Shown here piece after piece: positions 7,401-15,380 of a stretch of 64,000 nucleotides of DNA (within the stretch, counting starts at the first letter, position 1; the number at the start of each line of letters is the position of its first letter). The DNA is from Verrucomicrobiota bacterium (GTDB lineage Bacteria; Verrucomicrobiota; Verrucomicrobiia; Limisphaerales; J093), in the NCBI GenBank assembly GCA_029556615.1, contig JAKQDD010000100.1:1-64000 (forward strand). The letters are read 5' to 3'. The position numbers and the translations under genes were made by a program. The notes under the pieces were generated by a model. It was not told the origin of the DNA, ran no database searches, and worked only from the letters and a program-made list of their open reading frames with translations.

Positions 7401-8343
7401 CGGTCTCCGCGCGAACCGCATAGCCCCCGTGGCGCCCCTGCTCCATGCCCAACATGACCGCGCCGACCACGGGCGGGCCGTCGAGACGGATCAATCGCGC
7501 CCGCGGACAATGCCGCGCCACGACCTCGCGCATCGGCCCCCGGATCGGATCGCCGGCCTCGAACACGCTCCCCGACTGGATGATCTCGACGGCGTCGTTC
7601 TGCATCCCGATCTGGCGCGCCACCGCCACCGCGAGCCAGCCCAGCTCTTCGCCCGCCCACCGGAGGACCTCGAGCGCCGCGGCGTCGCCGTCGTGCGCCG
7701 CCGCCGAGATCCGCGGAGCCAGCGCGTTCGGGAGCCGATACCGGTCGCACGACAGCCCCTCCATCAGATCCAGCTCGTCCCGTGCCCCCACAGCGTCCAG
7801 GTAGATCCGCGTCAGCACCGTCGGCGGAGAGCGCTTGATCCACGCGTAGTTCACGCAATGCAGCCCCCGCTGGACAATCTCCATCGCCCCGCCGAACTCG
7901 CCGAACATCGTGCCGTTCCCCACAATGCGTCCTTCCCTGCCGTCGGCATTGCGCCCGCGACAGTTGTTCGATGAGCCCGCGCTGACGTTGACGCCGATCC
8001 CGCGCGTCGCCCCTGCCAGCAGCCCGTTCAGCCCGTCGTTGGCCAGCGCCACCGGACACGACAGGCCGAGCGTCGCCACCGACTCCAGGTGCGCCGGCCG
8101 ATCCGACGGGAAATCGTACCCGGCAATGCCGAAGCCGGCGCCGGCGACGGACGTCTTCCGGAGGCGCGCCGTCCGCAGCGCCTCAGTGAACGCCTCGCCC
8201 AAGGCCGCCCTCAGCCCCCCGTGACCGACCGCCTGGTAGTTGCCGCAGCCCGACCGCCCGAAGCCGACGCACCGGCCGTCTTCACCGGCAATCAGCGCGT
8301 GGGTCTTGGTCGAGCCGACATCGACGCCGACGAAGTACTTCAT
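7321..8343 (-). CDS. BadF/N-acetylglucosamine kinase-family sugar kinase
   Basis: 340 residues, actin-like ATPase fold (BadF/BadG/BcrA/BcrD family). Phosphate-1 motif GVDVGSTKTHALI at residues 5-17; later NVSAGSSNNCRGRNADG and the GTMFGEFGGA region correspond to the phosphate-2 and sugar-binding parts of GlcNAc kinases. It probably phosphorylates an amino sugar in the cytoplasm. Start is four bases after the GH4 gene, so the two form an operon for import or breakdown of a disaccharide: kinase plus phospho-glycosidase. The extended frame to 8733 is antisense noise over GH4. The 3' end overlaps nhaR by 80 bp. Confidence 0.85.
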   Translation of the reverse strand: MKYFVGVDVGSTKTHALIAGEDGRCVGFGRSGCGNYQAVGHGGLRAALGEAFTEALRTARLRKTSVAGAGFGIAGYDFPSDRPAHLESVATLGLSCPVALANDGLNGLLAGATRGIGVNVSAGSSNNCRGRNADGREGRIVGNGTMFGEFGGAMEIVQRGLHCVNYAWIKRSPPTVLTRIYLDAVGARDELDLMEGLSCDRYRLPNALAPRISAAAHDGDAAALEVLRWAGEELGWLAVAVARQIGMQNDAVEIIQSGSVFEAGDPIRGPMREVVARHCPRARLIRLDGPPVVGAVMLGMEQGRHGGYAVRAETVRTAKAMIARALRRPGCRPGAGGRTR

Positions 8344-8347
8344 GCGT

Positions 8348-9643
8348 TCACGACCGGAAGAACTGCGGCAGCCAGGGACGATTCGTCTCGAGCAGGTCCT
8401 CGAGGACCGCCTGCACGCGATCGCCGCTCGGGCCCAGCGGATGCGCCAGCAACGCCTGGTAGAGCGCATCCCGATCGCCGTGCACCGCCGCCTCGACCGC
8501 CAGCAACTCGTACATCTTGACCTGGGCGATGAGCCCGAAACAGACCGGCGGCAGTGGCGTGGCGGGCAACGGATGAATCCCGGTCCGATCGACCCGGGCG
8601 GGCATCTCCAGGACCCAATCCGACGGCCATTCCCGGACCGCGCCGTGGTTGGGGACATTGACCACGTGGATCTGGCCGAGGTTGTGGTGGTGCGAGTGGA
8701 TGAGCTGGGTCGCCAGCGTCGAGTAGTACGCACCGCCCCGCTTCATCAGCTCCGCAGGCGGCTCGGTGAGCGCCGGATCGGCGTACTCCCGCAACAGGTT
8801 GCTCTCGATCTCGAGCACCTCCTCCGCGCGCGAAGGCGGCCACGCTCGCTGCGCCGCGACCTTCCGGTCCGTGTAGTAGTAGTACTGCAGATAGTAGTTG
8901 GGAATCATCCCCAGGACCCGAAGGGTGTCGAGATCGCACTCGGGATCCTTGTCCTTCGCCATCTTCTCGGCGAAGGCCTTGAAGACCGTCGGCCACACAT
9001 CCCGGCCATCGACCGTGAACCCGCGGTGCCACGTCAGGTGATTCAACCCGAGCGTGTCCAGCACCGCGCGGCCCTCCGCGATCTTCGTTCCGGTGGCTTT
9101 CTCGACCCATGCCAGCGCCTCCATCTTCATCGTGATGCCGGCGTTGCACACGCCCACGGCCGGCACGTCCGGAGCATGCCGGTTCAGCGCCTCCGTCACC
9201 AGCCCGGCCGGGTTCGTGAAATTGGCCAGCCATGCCCCCGGCGCCGTCTCCCGCATGTCCCGGGCGATGTCCAGAAGGACCGGCACCGTCCGCAGCGCCT
9301 TCGCCAGGCCGCCGATCCCGGTTGTCTCCTGCCCCACCACGCCGTGCCGCCGGCCGAGGTATTCGTCCCCGCGCCGCGCCGGCATCCGGCCGACGCGCAG
9401 CTGCGTGACGACGTAGCGGGCGCCGGCAATCGCCTCGCGCTGGTCGTGCGACAACACCACCTTGAAGGGGTCCCCCTTCGCCCGCGCCATGCGCCGCGCA
9501 AACCCGCCGACGACGTCCAGCCGTTCCCGGTCGATGTCCATCAGCCAGAGCTCCGCCAGCGGGAGGACTCCCGCCAACGCGAGAAACCCGCCAACCAGTT
9601 CGGGCGTGTACGTCGACCCGCCGCCAATCACCGTGATCTTCAT
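8348..9643 (-). CDS. GH4 family 6-phospho-glycosidase
   Basis: 431 residues. Family 4 glycoside hydrolases cleave 6-phospho-glucosides by an NAD- and Mn-dependent oxidation-elimination mechanism. Visible: dinucleotide-binding GGGSTYTPEL at 7-16, NFTNPAG at 141-147, metal ligands Cys166 (GVCNAG) and His202 (LGLNHLTW), matching the Cys/His pair of characterised 6-phospho-glucosidases. It is cytoplasmic, with no signal peptide. Cotranscribed with the downstream sugar kinase. Alpha- or beta-linkage specificity cannot be told from sequence by eye. Confidence 0.92.
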   Translation of the reverse strand: MKITVIGGGSTYTPELVGGFLALAGVLPLAELWLMDIDRERLDVVGGFARRMARAKGDPFKVVLSHDQREAIAGARYVVTQLRVGRMPARRGDEYLGRRHGVVGQETTGIGGLAKALRTVPVLLDIARDMRETAPGAWLANFTNPAGLVTEALNRHAPDVPAVGVCNAGITMKMEALAWVEKATGTKIAEGRAVLDTLGLNHLTWHRGFTVDGRDVWPTVFKAFAEKMAKDKDPECDLDTLRVLGMIPNYYLQYYYYTDRKVAAQRAWPPSRAEEVLEIESNLLREYADPALTEPPAELMKRGGAYYSTLATQLIHSHHHNLGQIHVVNVPNHGAVREWPSDWVLEMPARVDRTGIHPLPATPLPPVCFGLIAQVKMYELLAVEAAVHGDRDALYQALLAHPLGPSGDRVQAVLEDLLETNRPWLPQFFRS

Positions 9644-9663
9644 GGATGCTCGTTAATCTGGCA

Positions 9664-10899
9664 TCAATCGCCGGCCGGCGCCACGTCGGCGGTGAGCCGC
9701 AGGTCCGGGCCTACGCGGCGCCACCGGGGCGACTCGAGCCGCAACACGTGGCTCCAGCCCTCCGCGCCAACCCCCGCCACCGCCCGGGGAGCGTCGCGGC
9801 CGCCCACCACGCAGGGCGCATAGTAGAACACCACACGGTGCACCAGCCCGCGCCGGACAAACGCGCCGTGCACTTCCCCGCCGCCCTCCACGACCGCGTG
9901 CGTCACGTCCTGCCTCCCCAACCACCCCAGCAGCCAATCCAGATCCACACCGTCGGGTCCCCGGGGGGCGACCACGACGCGCACACGCTCCCTCAACGCC
10001 GTCACCCTCCGTGCCGGCGCCTGGCGCGTCACCACGACCGTGGTCGACCCGGCCCAGGCATCGGTCACCACCCGCGCAGACAGCGGCGTTCGCGCCCGCG
10101 AATCCAGGATCACTCGCGGCAATACCTTGACCACTCGCCCTTGCCCCGTCGTCTGACCTCCGTCCTCTGTCGTCGGTCCTCTGACCTCTGACCTCTGACC
10201 TCCGGCCTCCGGCCTCTGTCCTCCGGCCTCCGGCCGTCGGACCGTGAGGCTGGGGTCATCGGCCAGCACGGTCCCGATCCCGACCAGGATGGCGTCGGCG
10301 CCCAGGCGCAGGCGCATGGCATCGGCGCGGGCTTGCGGGCTGGTGATCCACCGGGACTCCCCGGTGCGGGTGGCGATCTTCCCGTCGAGCGTCATGGCCG
10401 CCTTAAGCGTGACGAAGGGTGTCCGGTGGACGATCCAATGGTTGAAGGGCGCATTCAGGTCAGCTGCGATCCCGCCAAGGAGGCCGTGGCTCACCTCGAT
10501 CCCGGCGGCCTCGAGGAGCCGGAAGCCGCGTCCTGCGTGGGCGGGGTTGGGGTCGGTGGCGGCGGCCACGACGCGCCGGATGCCGGCGTCGAGGATCGCC
10601 CGGGTGCAGGGAGGGGTGCGGCCCCGGGTCGAACAGGGCTCGAGGGTGACGTAGAGCGTTGCCCCGCGTGGGGTCGCGCCCCGGGCTCGGGCGTCGGCGA
10701 GGGCTTCGATCTCGGCGTGGGGCAGGCCTGCCTTCCGATGCCAGCCGCGTCCCAGCAATCGTCCGTGCCGCACGATGACCGCGCCGACCATGGGGTTGGG
10801 CGAGGTCGATCCATACCCGCGCCGGGCCAGTCGCAAGGCGAGCTCGAGCCACCGCCGATCTTGGTCGGCGGACGCTTGATGGGCGCCGGCCGTTCTCAC
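9664..10899 (-). CDS. ribD: Riboflavin biosynthesis bifunctional deaminase/reductase RibD
   Basis: 411 residues; converts 2,5-diamino-6-ribosylamino-pyrimidinone 5'-phosphate to the reduced pyrimidinedione in two steps. N-terminal deaminase with zinc site HAE (61-63) and PCS...C (Cys89, Cys98); C-terminal NADPH reductase (KAAMTLDGKIAT, GADAILVGIGTVLADDPSL, VEGGGEVHGAF). GTG start at 10899, just after ftsY. Between the conserved ADDPSLTVRR and RVILDSRA there is an extra glutamine/glycine/proline-rich loop (about residues 222-250) encoded by twelve 7-bp repeats. The array is 84 bp, so the frame is kept. Confidence 0.93.
   Translation of the reverse strand: MRTAGAHQASADQDRRWLELALRLARRGYGSTSPNPMVGAVIVRHGRLLGRGWHRKAGLPHAEIEALADARARGATPRGATLYVTLEPCSTRGRTPPCTRAILDAGIRRVVAAATDPNPAHAGRGFRLLEAAGIEVSHGLLGGIAADLNAPFNHWIVHRTPFVTLKAAMTLDGKIATRTGESRWITSPQARADAMRLRLGADAILVGIGTVLADDPSLTVRRPEAGGQRPEAGGQRSEVRGPTTEDGGQTTGQGRVVKVLPRVILDSRARTPLSARVVTDAWAGSTTVVVTRQAPARRVTALRERVRVVVAPRGPDGVDLDWLLGWLGRQDVTHAVVEGGGEVHGAFVRRGLVHRVVFYYAPCVVGGRDAPRAVAGVGAEGWSHVLRLESPRWRRVGPDLRLTADVAPAGD
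10152..10235 (-). repeat. Array of twelve 7-bp repeats inside ribD
   Basis: On the plus strand the unit is TCYGNCC: TCTGACC, TCCGTCC, TCTGTCG, TCGGTCC, then TCTGACC three times, TCCGGCC twice, TCTGTCC, TCCGGCC twice. Twelve units equal 84 bp, or 28 codons. Any gain or loss other than three units would shift the ribD frame. Confidence 0.95.
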
Positions 10900-10902
10900 G
10901 GG

Positions 10903-11817
10903 TCATTGCTCCGCGAACAGGGCCCCGGCAAACGAGCGGGCGTCGAACGGCTGGAGATCATCCGGCTGCTCGCCCAGTCCGATGAATTTCACGGGCAGCC
11001 CAAGCTCTTGTTGGATGGCCACGACCATGCCGCCCTTGCTGGTGCCGTCGAGTTTGGTGACGACGAGGCCGGTCAGGGGGACCGCCTTATGGAACTCGCG
11101 GGCCTGGGTGAGGGCGTTGCTGCCCGTGGTCGCATCCAGGACCAGCAACACCTCGTGCGGCGCACCGGCGAGTTTCTTGTCGAGCACCCGATGGACCTTT
11201 TGCAGTTCCTTCATCAGGTTGCTCTTCGTGTGCAGGCGGCCGGCGGTGTCGATGAAGAGGTAATCCGCCTGCCGCGCCAGGGCGGCCGTGACGGCGTCGT
11301 GGGCGACGGCGGCGGGATCCGCGTGGTAGGCGCCGGCCACGACCGGCACGTCCAGGCGCTGGCCCCAGAGCTTGAGCTGCTCGATCGCCGCCGCCCGGAA
11401 CGTGTCGCAGGCGGCCAGCACGGCGGTCTGGCCCTGCTGGCGGACGTAATGAGCCAGCTTCGCGCTGGTGGTGGTCTTGCCGGTTCCATTGACGCCGACC
11501 ACCGACACCACGGTGGGCGGCGCAAGGGCCCGGCGCAAGGCGCTGTCCGCGTTCGACAGGATCCGCGTCACTTCTCCGGCGGCGATGGCGAAGACGTCGG
11601 GGCCGGTTCCCCCCTGCGTTTCGTAGGCTTTCCGGACCGCCATCACGATCTGGCCGGTGACCGCGACGCCGAGGTCGGCTCCCAGCAGTGCCGCCTCCAA
11701 TTCCTCGAGAGTTCCCGCCGTCAGCCGGGGGGAGCCGCTGACAATCCGCCGGATCTCGTGGACCAGCCGGGCGTGCGTCTTCTCGAGACCCGCCTTGAAT
11801 TTCTGGAACAAGCCCAT
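10903..11817 (-). CDS. ftsY: Signal recognition particle receptor FtsY
   Basis: 304 residues: short N-terminal helical bundle and the GTPase core (NG domain) without the long acidic A domain of E. coli FtsY. G1 loop GVNGTGKTTTSAKLA at 108-122, DTFRAAA at 138-144, then DTAGR and TKLDGTSKGG, then the FIGLGEQPDDLQPF closing motif that is typical of FtsY. It docks SRP-bound ribosomes at the membrane. ATG 11817 begins MGLFQKFKAGLEKT, the amphipathic membrane-targeting start of short FtsY proteins; the longer frame is antisense to the PHP gene. Confidence 0.95.
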   Translation of the reverse strand: MGLFQKFKAGLEKTHARLVHEIRRIVSGSPRLTAGTLEELEAALLGADLGVAVTGQIVMAVRKAYETQGGTGPDVFAIAAGEVTRILSNADSALRRALAPPTVVSVVGVNGTGKTTTSAKLAHYVRQQGQTAVLAACDTFRAAAIEQLKLWGQRLDVPVVAGAYHADPAAVAHDAVTAALARQADYLFIDTAGRLHTKSNLMKELQKVHRVLDKKLAGAPHEVLLVLDATTGSNALTQAREFHKAVPLTGLVVTKLDGTSKGGMVVAIQQELGLPVKFIGLGEQPDDLQPFDARSFAGALFAEQ

Positions 11818-11840
11818 GGAGGGAAAGCCGATCGTGCCGG

Positions 11841-12695
11841 TCAGCCTGGAGGCGGTGGTGCCGGCGCCCCTGCGGACGGCCGGGTTGGGACCCGTTCCTT
11901 GAGCCGGAGGAAGTGCTCGAAGGGCAGCTTCACGGTGCCGATCAGCGGCCGCCCCTTGCTCAGGCCGTGGCAATCCGAGCCTCCGGTGATCAGCAAGTGA
12001 TGTTGTCGGGCCAGGTGGATGTAGTGTTCGCTCGCCGCCGCGGAGTGCTTGGTGTGGTAGCACTCGAGGCCATCCAGGCCGGCCTCGGCCATCGGCGCGA
12101 TCAAGCCGTCGTTGTGGTTCAATCCCGGATGCGCCATGACCGCGAGCCCCCCCGCATCGTGGATCAGCGCGATGGCCGCCGCGGCGGACATCCGGGCTTT
12201 GGGCACCCAGGCCGGCCGGTGTTTCTTCAGGAACCGGCCGAAGGCCTCGTCCAGGCTCTGGCAGAAGCCGCCCTGGACGAGCGCCCGCGCCACGTGGGGC
12301 CGGCCCGGCGAACGGCAGTTGGCCAAGGCGAACACGGCGTCCGCCTCGAGGGGGATGTCGAGCCGGTTCAAACGGGCCACCATTTCGCGGATCCGGTCCT
12401 GTCGGACGCTCTGGAACCGGGCGAGTTCCCGCAGCAGCGACGCGTGGCCGGTGTCGAGGAAGTAGCCGAGGAGATGGAGTTCGTGGTCCTCGTGTTCGGC
12501 GGTGAACTCGGCGCCGACGACGAACTCGATCTGGTGTTGGGCGCAGGCCGCGGCCATGCGGGCGCAGCCCTCGACGGTGTCGTGGTCGGTGAGAGCCAGG
12601 GCGGACAGCGCGTGCCTTCGGGCTTGGGTCGCCAGCTCCTCCGGCGTGTAGGTGCCATCCGAGAAGTTCGTGTGGAGATGGAGATCGGCGTACAT
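11841..12695 (-). CDS. PHP-domain phosphoesterase (RNase AM/YciV-like)
   Basis: 284 residues. Metal-dependent PHP phosphoesterase; relatives hydrolyse 3',5'-nucleoside bisphosphates and trim 5' ends of short RNAs. Motifs: DLHLHTNFSDG at 4-14, LTDHDTVEG at 35-43, VGAEFT, MAHPG and GGSDCHG. The C-terminal tail is proline/alanine-rich. Lies between nusB (19 bp upstream) and ftsY, in one run of minus-strand genes. Confidence 0.88.
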   Translation of the reverse strand: MYADLHLHTNFSDGTYTPEELATQARRHALSALALTDHDTVEGCARMAAACAQHQIEFVVGAEFTAEHEDHELHLLGYFLDTGHASLLRELARFQSVRQDRIREMVARLNRLDIPLEADAVFALANCRSPGRPHVARALVQGGFCQSLDEAFGRFLKKHRPAWVPKARMSAAAAIALIHDAGGLAVMAHPGLNHNDGLIAPMAEAGLDGLECYHTKHSAAASEHYIHLARQHHLLITGGSDCHGLSKGRPLIGTVKLPFEHFLRLKERVPTRPSAGAPAPPPPG

Positions 12696-12714
12696 CCGCT
12701 GGGCCCGACGGTTC

Positions 12715-13215
12715 TCACTCGACGATCCGCGCCGGGCGCATCAGCTCGGTGCGGATCTTGTCCAGGATGCCGTTCACAAACTTGCCGCTGTCCGGCGTCG
12801 AGAATCTCTTGGCGATGTCGATGGCTTCATTGATGCTGACAACGGGCGGGATGTCCTCCCGGTGGAGCATTTCGAAAATCGCCAGCCGCAGGATGTTGCG
12901 GTCCACCACCGCCATGCGGTGCAGATCCCAATTCCGGGCCACACGCTGGATCTGGGCGTCGATTTCATCCCGGTGTTCGAGGGTGCCCCGGATCAAGGGA
13001 TCCGCGAAGAGGCGGGTGGCGGTCTCCTCCGGGCTGGGCGGGGGGAGCTCGATGCGCTGGCCCCAGGTCGGCCCTTTCCGCTCCGCCTCGAGCGCCGCGA
13101 TTCGCTGCGTTTCCCAGAAGTGATTCAGCGCCGCCTCGAGGTCCGCAGGCGGATTCAGATCGTGTTGAAACAGGAATTGGACGGCGCGCTCGCGCGCCTC
13201 CCGGCGTGTGCCCAT
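12715..13215 (-). CDS. nusB: Transcription antitermination factor NusB
   Basis: 166 residues, all-helical. Family landmarks: RREARERAVQFLFQHDLN at the N terminus, NWDLHRMAVVDRNILRLAIFEM and the closing DIPPVVSINEAIDIAKRFSTPDSGKFVNGILD. NusB binds boxA RNA with NusE (S10) and supports rRNA transcription. ATG 13215 gives the canonical MGTRREARE; the very long frame upstream is antisense to the CvpA-like gene. A loop of about 25 residues (ERKGPTWGQRIELPPPSPEE) is longer than in E. coli NusB. Confidence 0.93.
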   Translation of the reverse strand: MGTRREARERAVQFLFQHDLNPPADLEAALNHFWETQRIAALEAERKGPTWGQRIELPPPSPEETATRLFADPLIRGTLEHRDEIDAQIQRVARNWDLHRMAVVDRNILRLAIFEMLHREDIPPVVSINEAIDIAKRFSTPDSGKFVNGILDKIRTELMRPARIVE

Positions 13216-13311
13216 GCCTGCAGGATGCGGGACCGTCCGGCCCGCCGCAAAGAAAAAAGCAGCCCATTTTTTGCGTGCTTTTGCCGCCCTGGAAACCTTA
13301 CAGTGCCAGCC

Positions 13312-14700
13312 ATGGTGATCTGGCTGATCTTGCTGGCGATCTTCGCCATTCTGGGCGTGACGGGATACTACAAAGGCGCGATCCGATCCGCAGTGTCGCT
13401 CGTCGGGCTCGGGTTCGCCGTGTTTCTGGCATTGCCGCTGTCGCCCCCGTTGCGCCCGCTGGTGGCCAAGGTTGGCCTGACCCATCCCGCCTGGGAGTGG
13501 ATCCTGCCGCCGGTGGTGGTGTTTTTCCTGGTCGTGCTCGTGTTCCTCGGCCTTTCCTTCCTCGTCCATTACAAGGCCTCCCGGCACTTCTACTTCGCCA
13601 CCGACGAGTACACGCGGATCAAGTGGGAGCGACTCAACCACCGGCTGGGTCTCTGCATCGGGTTCGTCGCCGCCGGGGTCTACGCGATCCTCGTCGGCCT
13701 CATCATCTACGTCTTCGGTTATCCCGCCGTGCAGGTGGTCGGCGATGACAGCCCGCTGGCGCAGCGGATGCTCGCCACCGCCCGCAAGGAGATGCAGGGC
13801 GCCGGGCTGGATCGGACCCTGGCCTCGATCGACCCGATGCATGACACCTACTATCTCGCATCGGATCTTATCGGGCTGATCTATCTGAACCCGATCCTGC
13901 AGGATCGCCTGGTCAACTACCCCGCCTTCCTCGAGCTCAGCGAGCGGCAGGAGATCAGGGACGTCATCGGCGACACCGAAGTGCTCAACGCCTGGCAGAC
14001 CCGCGCGCCGGTCATGACCCTCGTGAACCACCCCAAGATCGTCGGCCTCATCCAGAATGCCGAGATCAGCGGCGAGATCAAACGCGTCGACCTCAAGGAC
14101 CTCTACCAGTACCTCACGACCGGGAAATCGACGAAGTACGACGAGGAACGAATCCTCGGCCGGTGGCGCATCGACGCGGGGGCCACGCTCACTCTCACCC
14201 GCAAGAAGAACCCCGAGATGTCCGCTGCGGAGATGAACCAGGTCCGCACCCTCGTGACGGTGTTCCTGAACAAGGTCACCTTTATGGCGACCCCGGACAA
14301 CAAGGCGTTCATTCGTTTCGAGCTGTCCGATGAAGCCAAGCGATTGGTGGAAGCGGCCCGGGCCGCGGTCGAAGCCGCCCGCCGCCAGGCCGAAGAGAGC
14401 GGGATGGCACCCGCGCCCACCATGGACCCCCGCATGATGCAACGCTACGGCCTGCGCGGCCGCCAGCCGAACCAGCCCCAGGGCGAGGATGCGGCCACGC
14501 CGGCTCCCACGGCGCCCGTCAAGCTCCCCGGCATTCCAGACATCAAGGTCGCCGGCCAGGGCTCCTGGGAACGCGAAGGCACCAAGTACAAGTTCAAGAT
14601 CTCCCAGGAGCAAGGCCCCGCCCAGGCGGGCGAGGGGACGATCACCGAGGATCGCCTGACCATGACCCTCGGGGGACAACCGCTGGTCTTCATCCGCTAG
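13312..14700 (+). CDS. CvpA-family membrane protein with C-terminal soluble region
   Basis: 462 residues. The first ~150 hold four hydrophobic segments, with the GYYKGAIRSAVSLVGLGFAVFLAL start resembling the CvpA/colicin V production family. The rest is soluble: a helical region, an alanine-rich segment (residues ~345-365) and a C-terminal beta-rich part. Function in this lineage is unknown; CvpA proteins affect envelope stress and motility in proteobacteria. The start at 13312 gives the membrane N terminus and diverges from nusB. The TAG stop is the terminal CTAG of THR-4. Confidence 0.65.
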   Translation: MVIWLILLAIFAILGVTGYYKGAIRSAVSLVGLGFAVFLALPLSPPLRPLVAKVGLTHPAWEWILPPVVVFFLVVLVFLGLSFLVHYKASRHFYFATDEYTRIKWERLNHRLGLCIGFVAAGVYAILVGLIIYVFGYPAVQVVGDDSPLAQRMLATARKEMQGAGLDRTLASIDPMHDTYYLASDLIGLIYLNPILQDRLVNYPAFLELSERQEIRDVIGDTEVLNAWQTRAPVMTLVNHPKIVGLIQNAEISGEIKRVDLKDLYQYLTTGKSTKYDEERILGRWRIDAGATLTLTRKKNPEMSAAEMNQVRTLVTVFLNKVTFMATPDNKAFIRFELSDEAKRLVEAARAAVEAARRQAEESGMAPAPTMDPRMMQRYGLRGRQPNQPQGEDAATPAPTAPVKLPGIPDIKVAGQGSWEREGTKYKFKISQEQGPAQAGEGTITEDRLTMTLGGQPLVFIR

Positions 14701-14878
14701 CGAGGCGCCGCCTCAGACCCGGTCGAGTCCTCAGGCTCATGAAGACCCTGCCGTGCCTGCCCATCCTCACTTCCGCGCCTCGCTAATGTAGAGTCCTCGG
14801 AGGCGGGGGGGCGGGTTTGGCACAGCAGGGACCAAACTTGGCCTGTTGACCACAAGTTCCAGAAGTCGAGGACTCTAA
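14697..14878 (+). repeat. THR-4, full copy between two convergent genes
   Basis: 182 bp. Left arm TAGCGAGGCGC 14698-14708, right arm 14775-14785; second inverted repeat 14790-14799 and 14866-14876. CvpA-like (plus) stops in the left CTAG, FtsB-like (minus) in the right CTAA/TAG. Subfamily B. Confidence 0.95.
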
Positions 14879-15225
14879 GGCGCCGGCACGGTGTTGGTGC
14901 CGGCCTGGTTGGTCAGAGCGAGGTTCGTGCCGGCGGGCTCGAAGTGAACGACGGTCTCTCCCGGCTTCGCGAGCCCCAGTTTCTCCCGTGCCAAGCGCTC
15001 GACGGCCTTGGGATCCGTCTTCAGGGCTTCGATGGCCGACCGCTTTTCCTGGGCCTCGGTCTCGGCCCGGCGGGCTTCCGCTCCCAGGCGCAACAACTCC
15101 TCGCGCATGGCCTGGTTCTGCCGGATCAAGGGCAGGTACCAGACCCCCACAAGCAAGACCGCCGCCGCCGCCACCAAGACCAGGACCACCCGCGTCAGCC
15201 GGCTCCAAACCGTCGGCGCATGCAT
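14875..15225 (-). CDS. FtsB/DivIC-like septum formation initiator protein
   Basis: 116 residues: short cytoplasmic start, one transmembrane helix (VVLVLVAAAAVLLVGVWYL, about residues 13-31), then a coiled coil (NQAMREELLRLGAEARRAETEA) and the FtsB-type motif PKAVERLAREKLGLAKPGETVVHF. This is the layout of FtsB/DivIC, which link cell-division proteins to septal peptidoglycan synthesis. The TAG stop (14875-14877) lies in the right end of repeat THR-4, so this gene and the CvpA-like gene converge on one repeat copy. Confidence 0.85.
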   Translation of the reverse strand: MHAPTVWSRLTRVVLVLVAAAAVLLVGVWYLPLIRQNQAMREELLRLGAEARRAETEAQEKRSAIEALKTDPKAVERLAREKLGLAKPGETVVHFEPAGTNLALTNQAGTNTVPAP

Positions 15226-15380
15226 CGCCGTACCTCTAGCTCCTGGATCCTCAAAACGGAAGGAGAATCGGGTCCTCTGGCCGGGTTCCGCCGGTTTTTG
15301 GCTTGCCTCGATCCGTGCAGGGGTCGTTGAATTGCGTGTCAACGAACAAAGAAAAGCACCTCACTCCTGAGTTGGATCCC

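Noticed and set aside
12715..14679. 654-codon minus-strand frame
   Set aside because: Its last 166 codons are nusB; the rest is antisense to the CvpA-like gene and is rich in His/Gly/Asp, typical of shadow frames.
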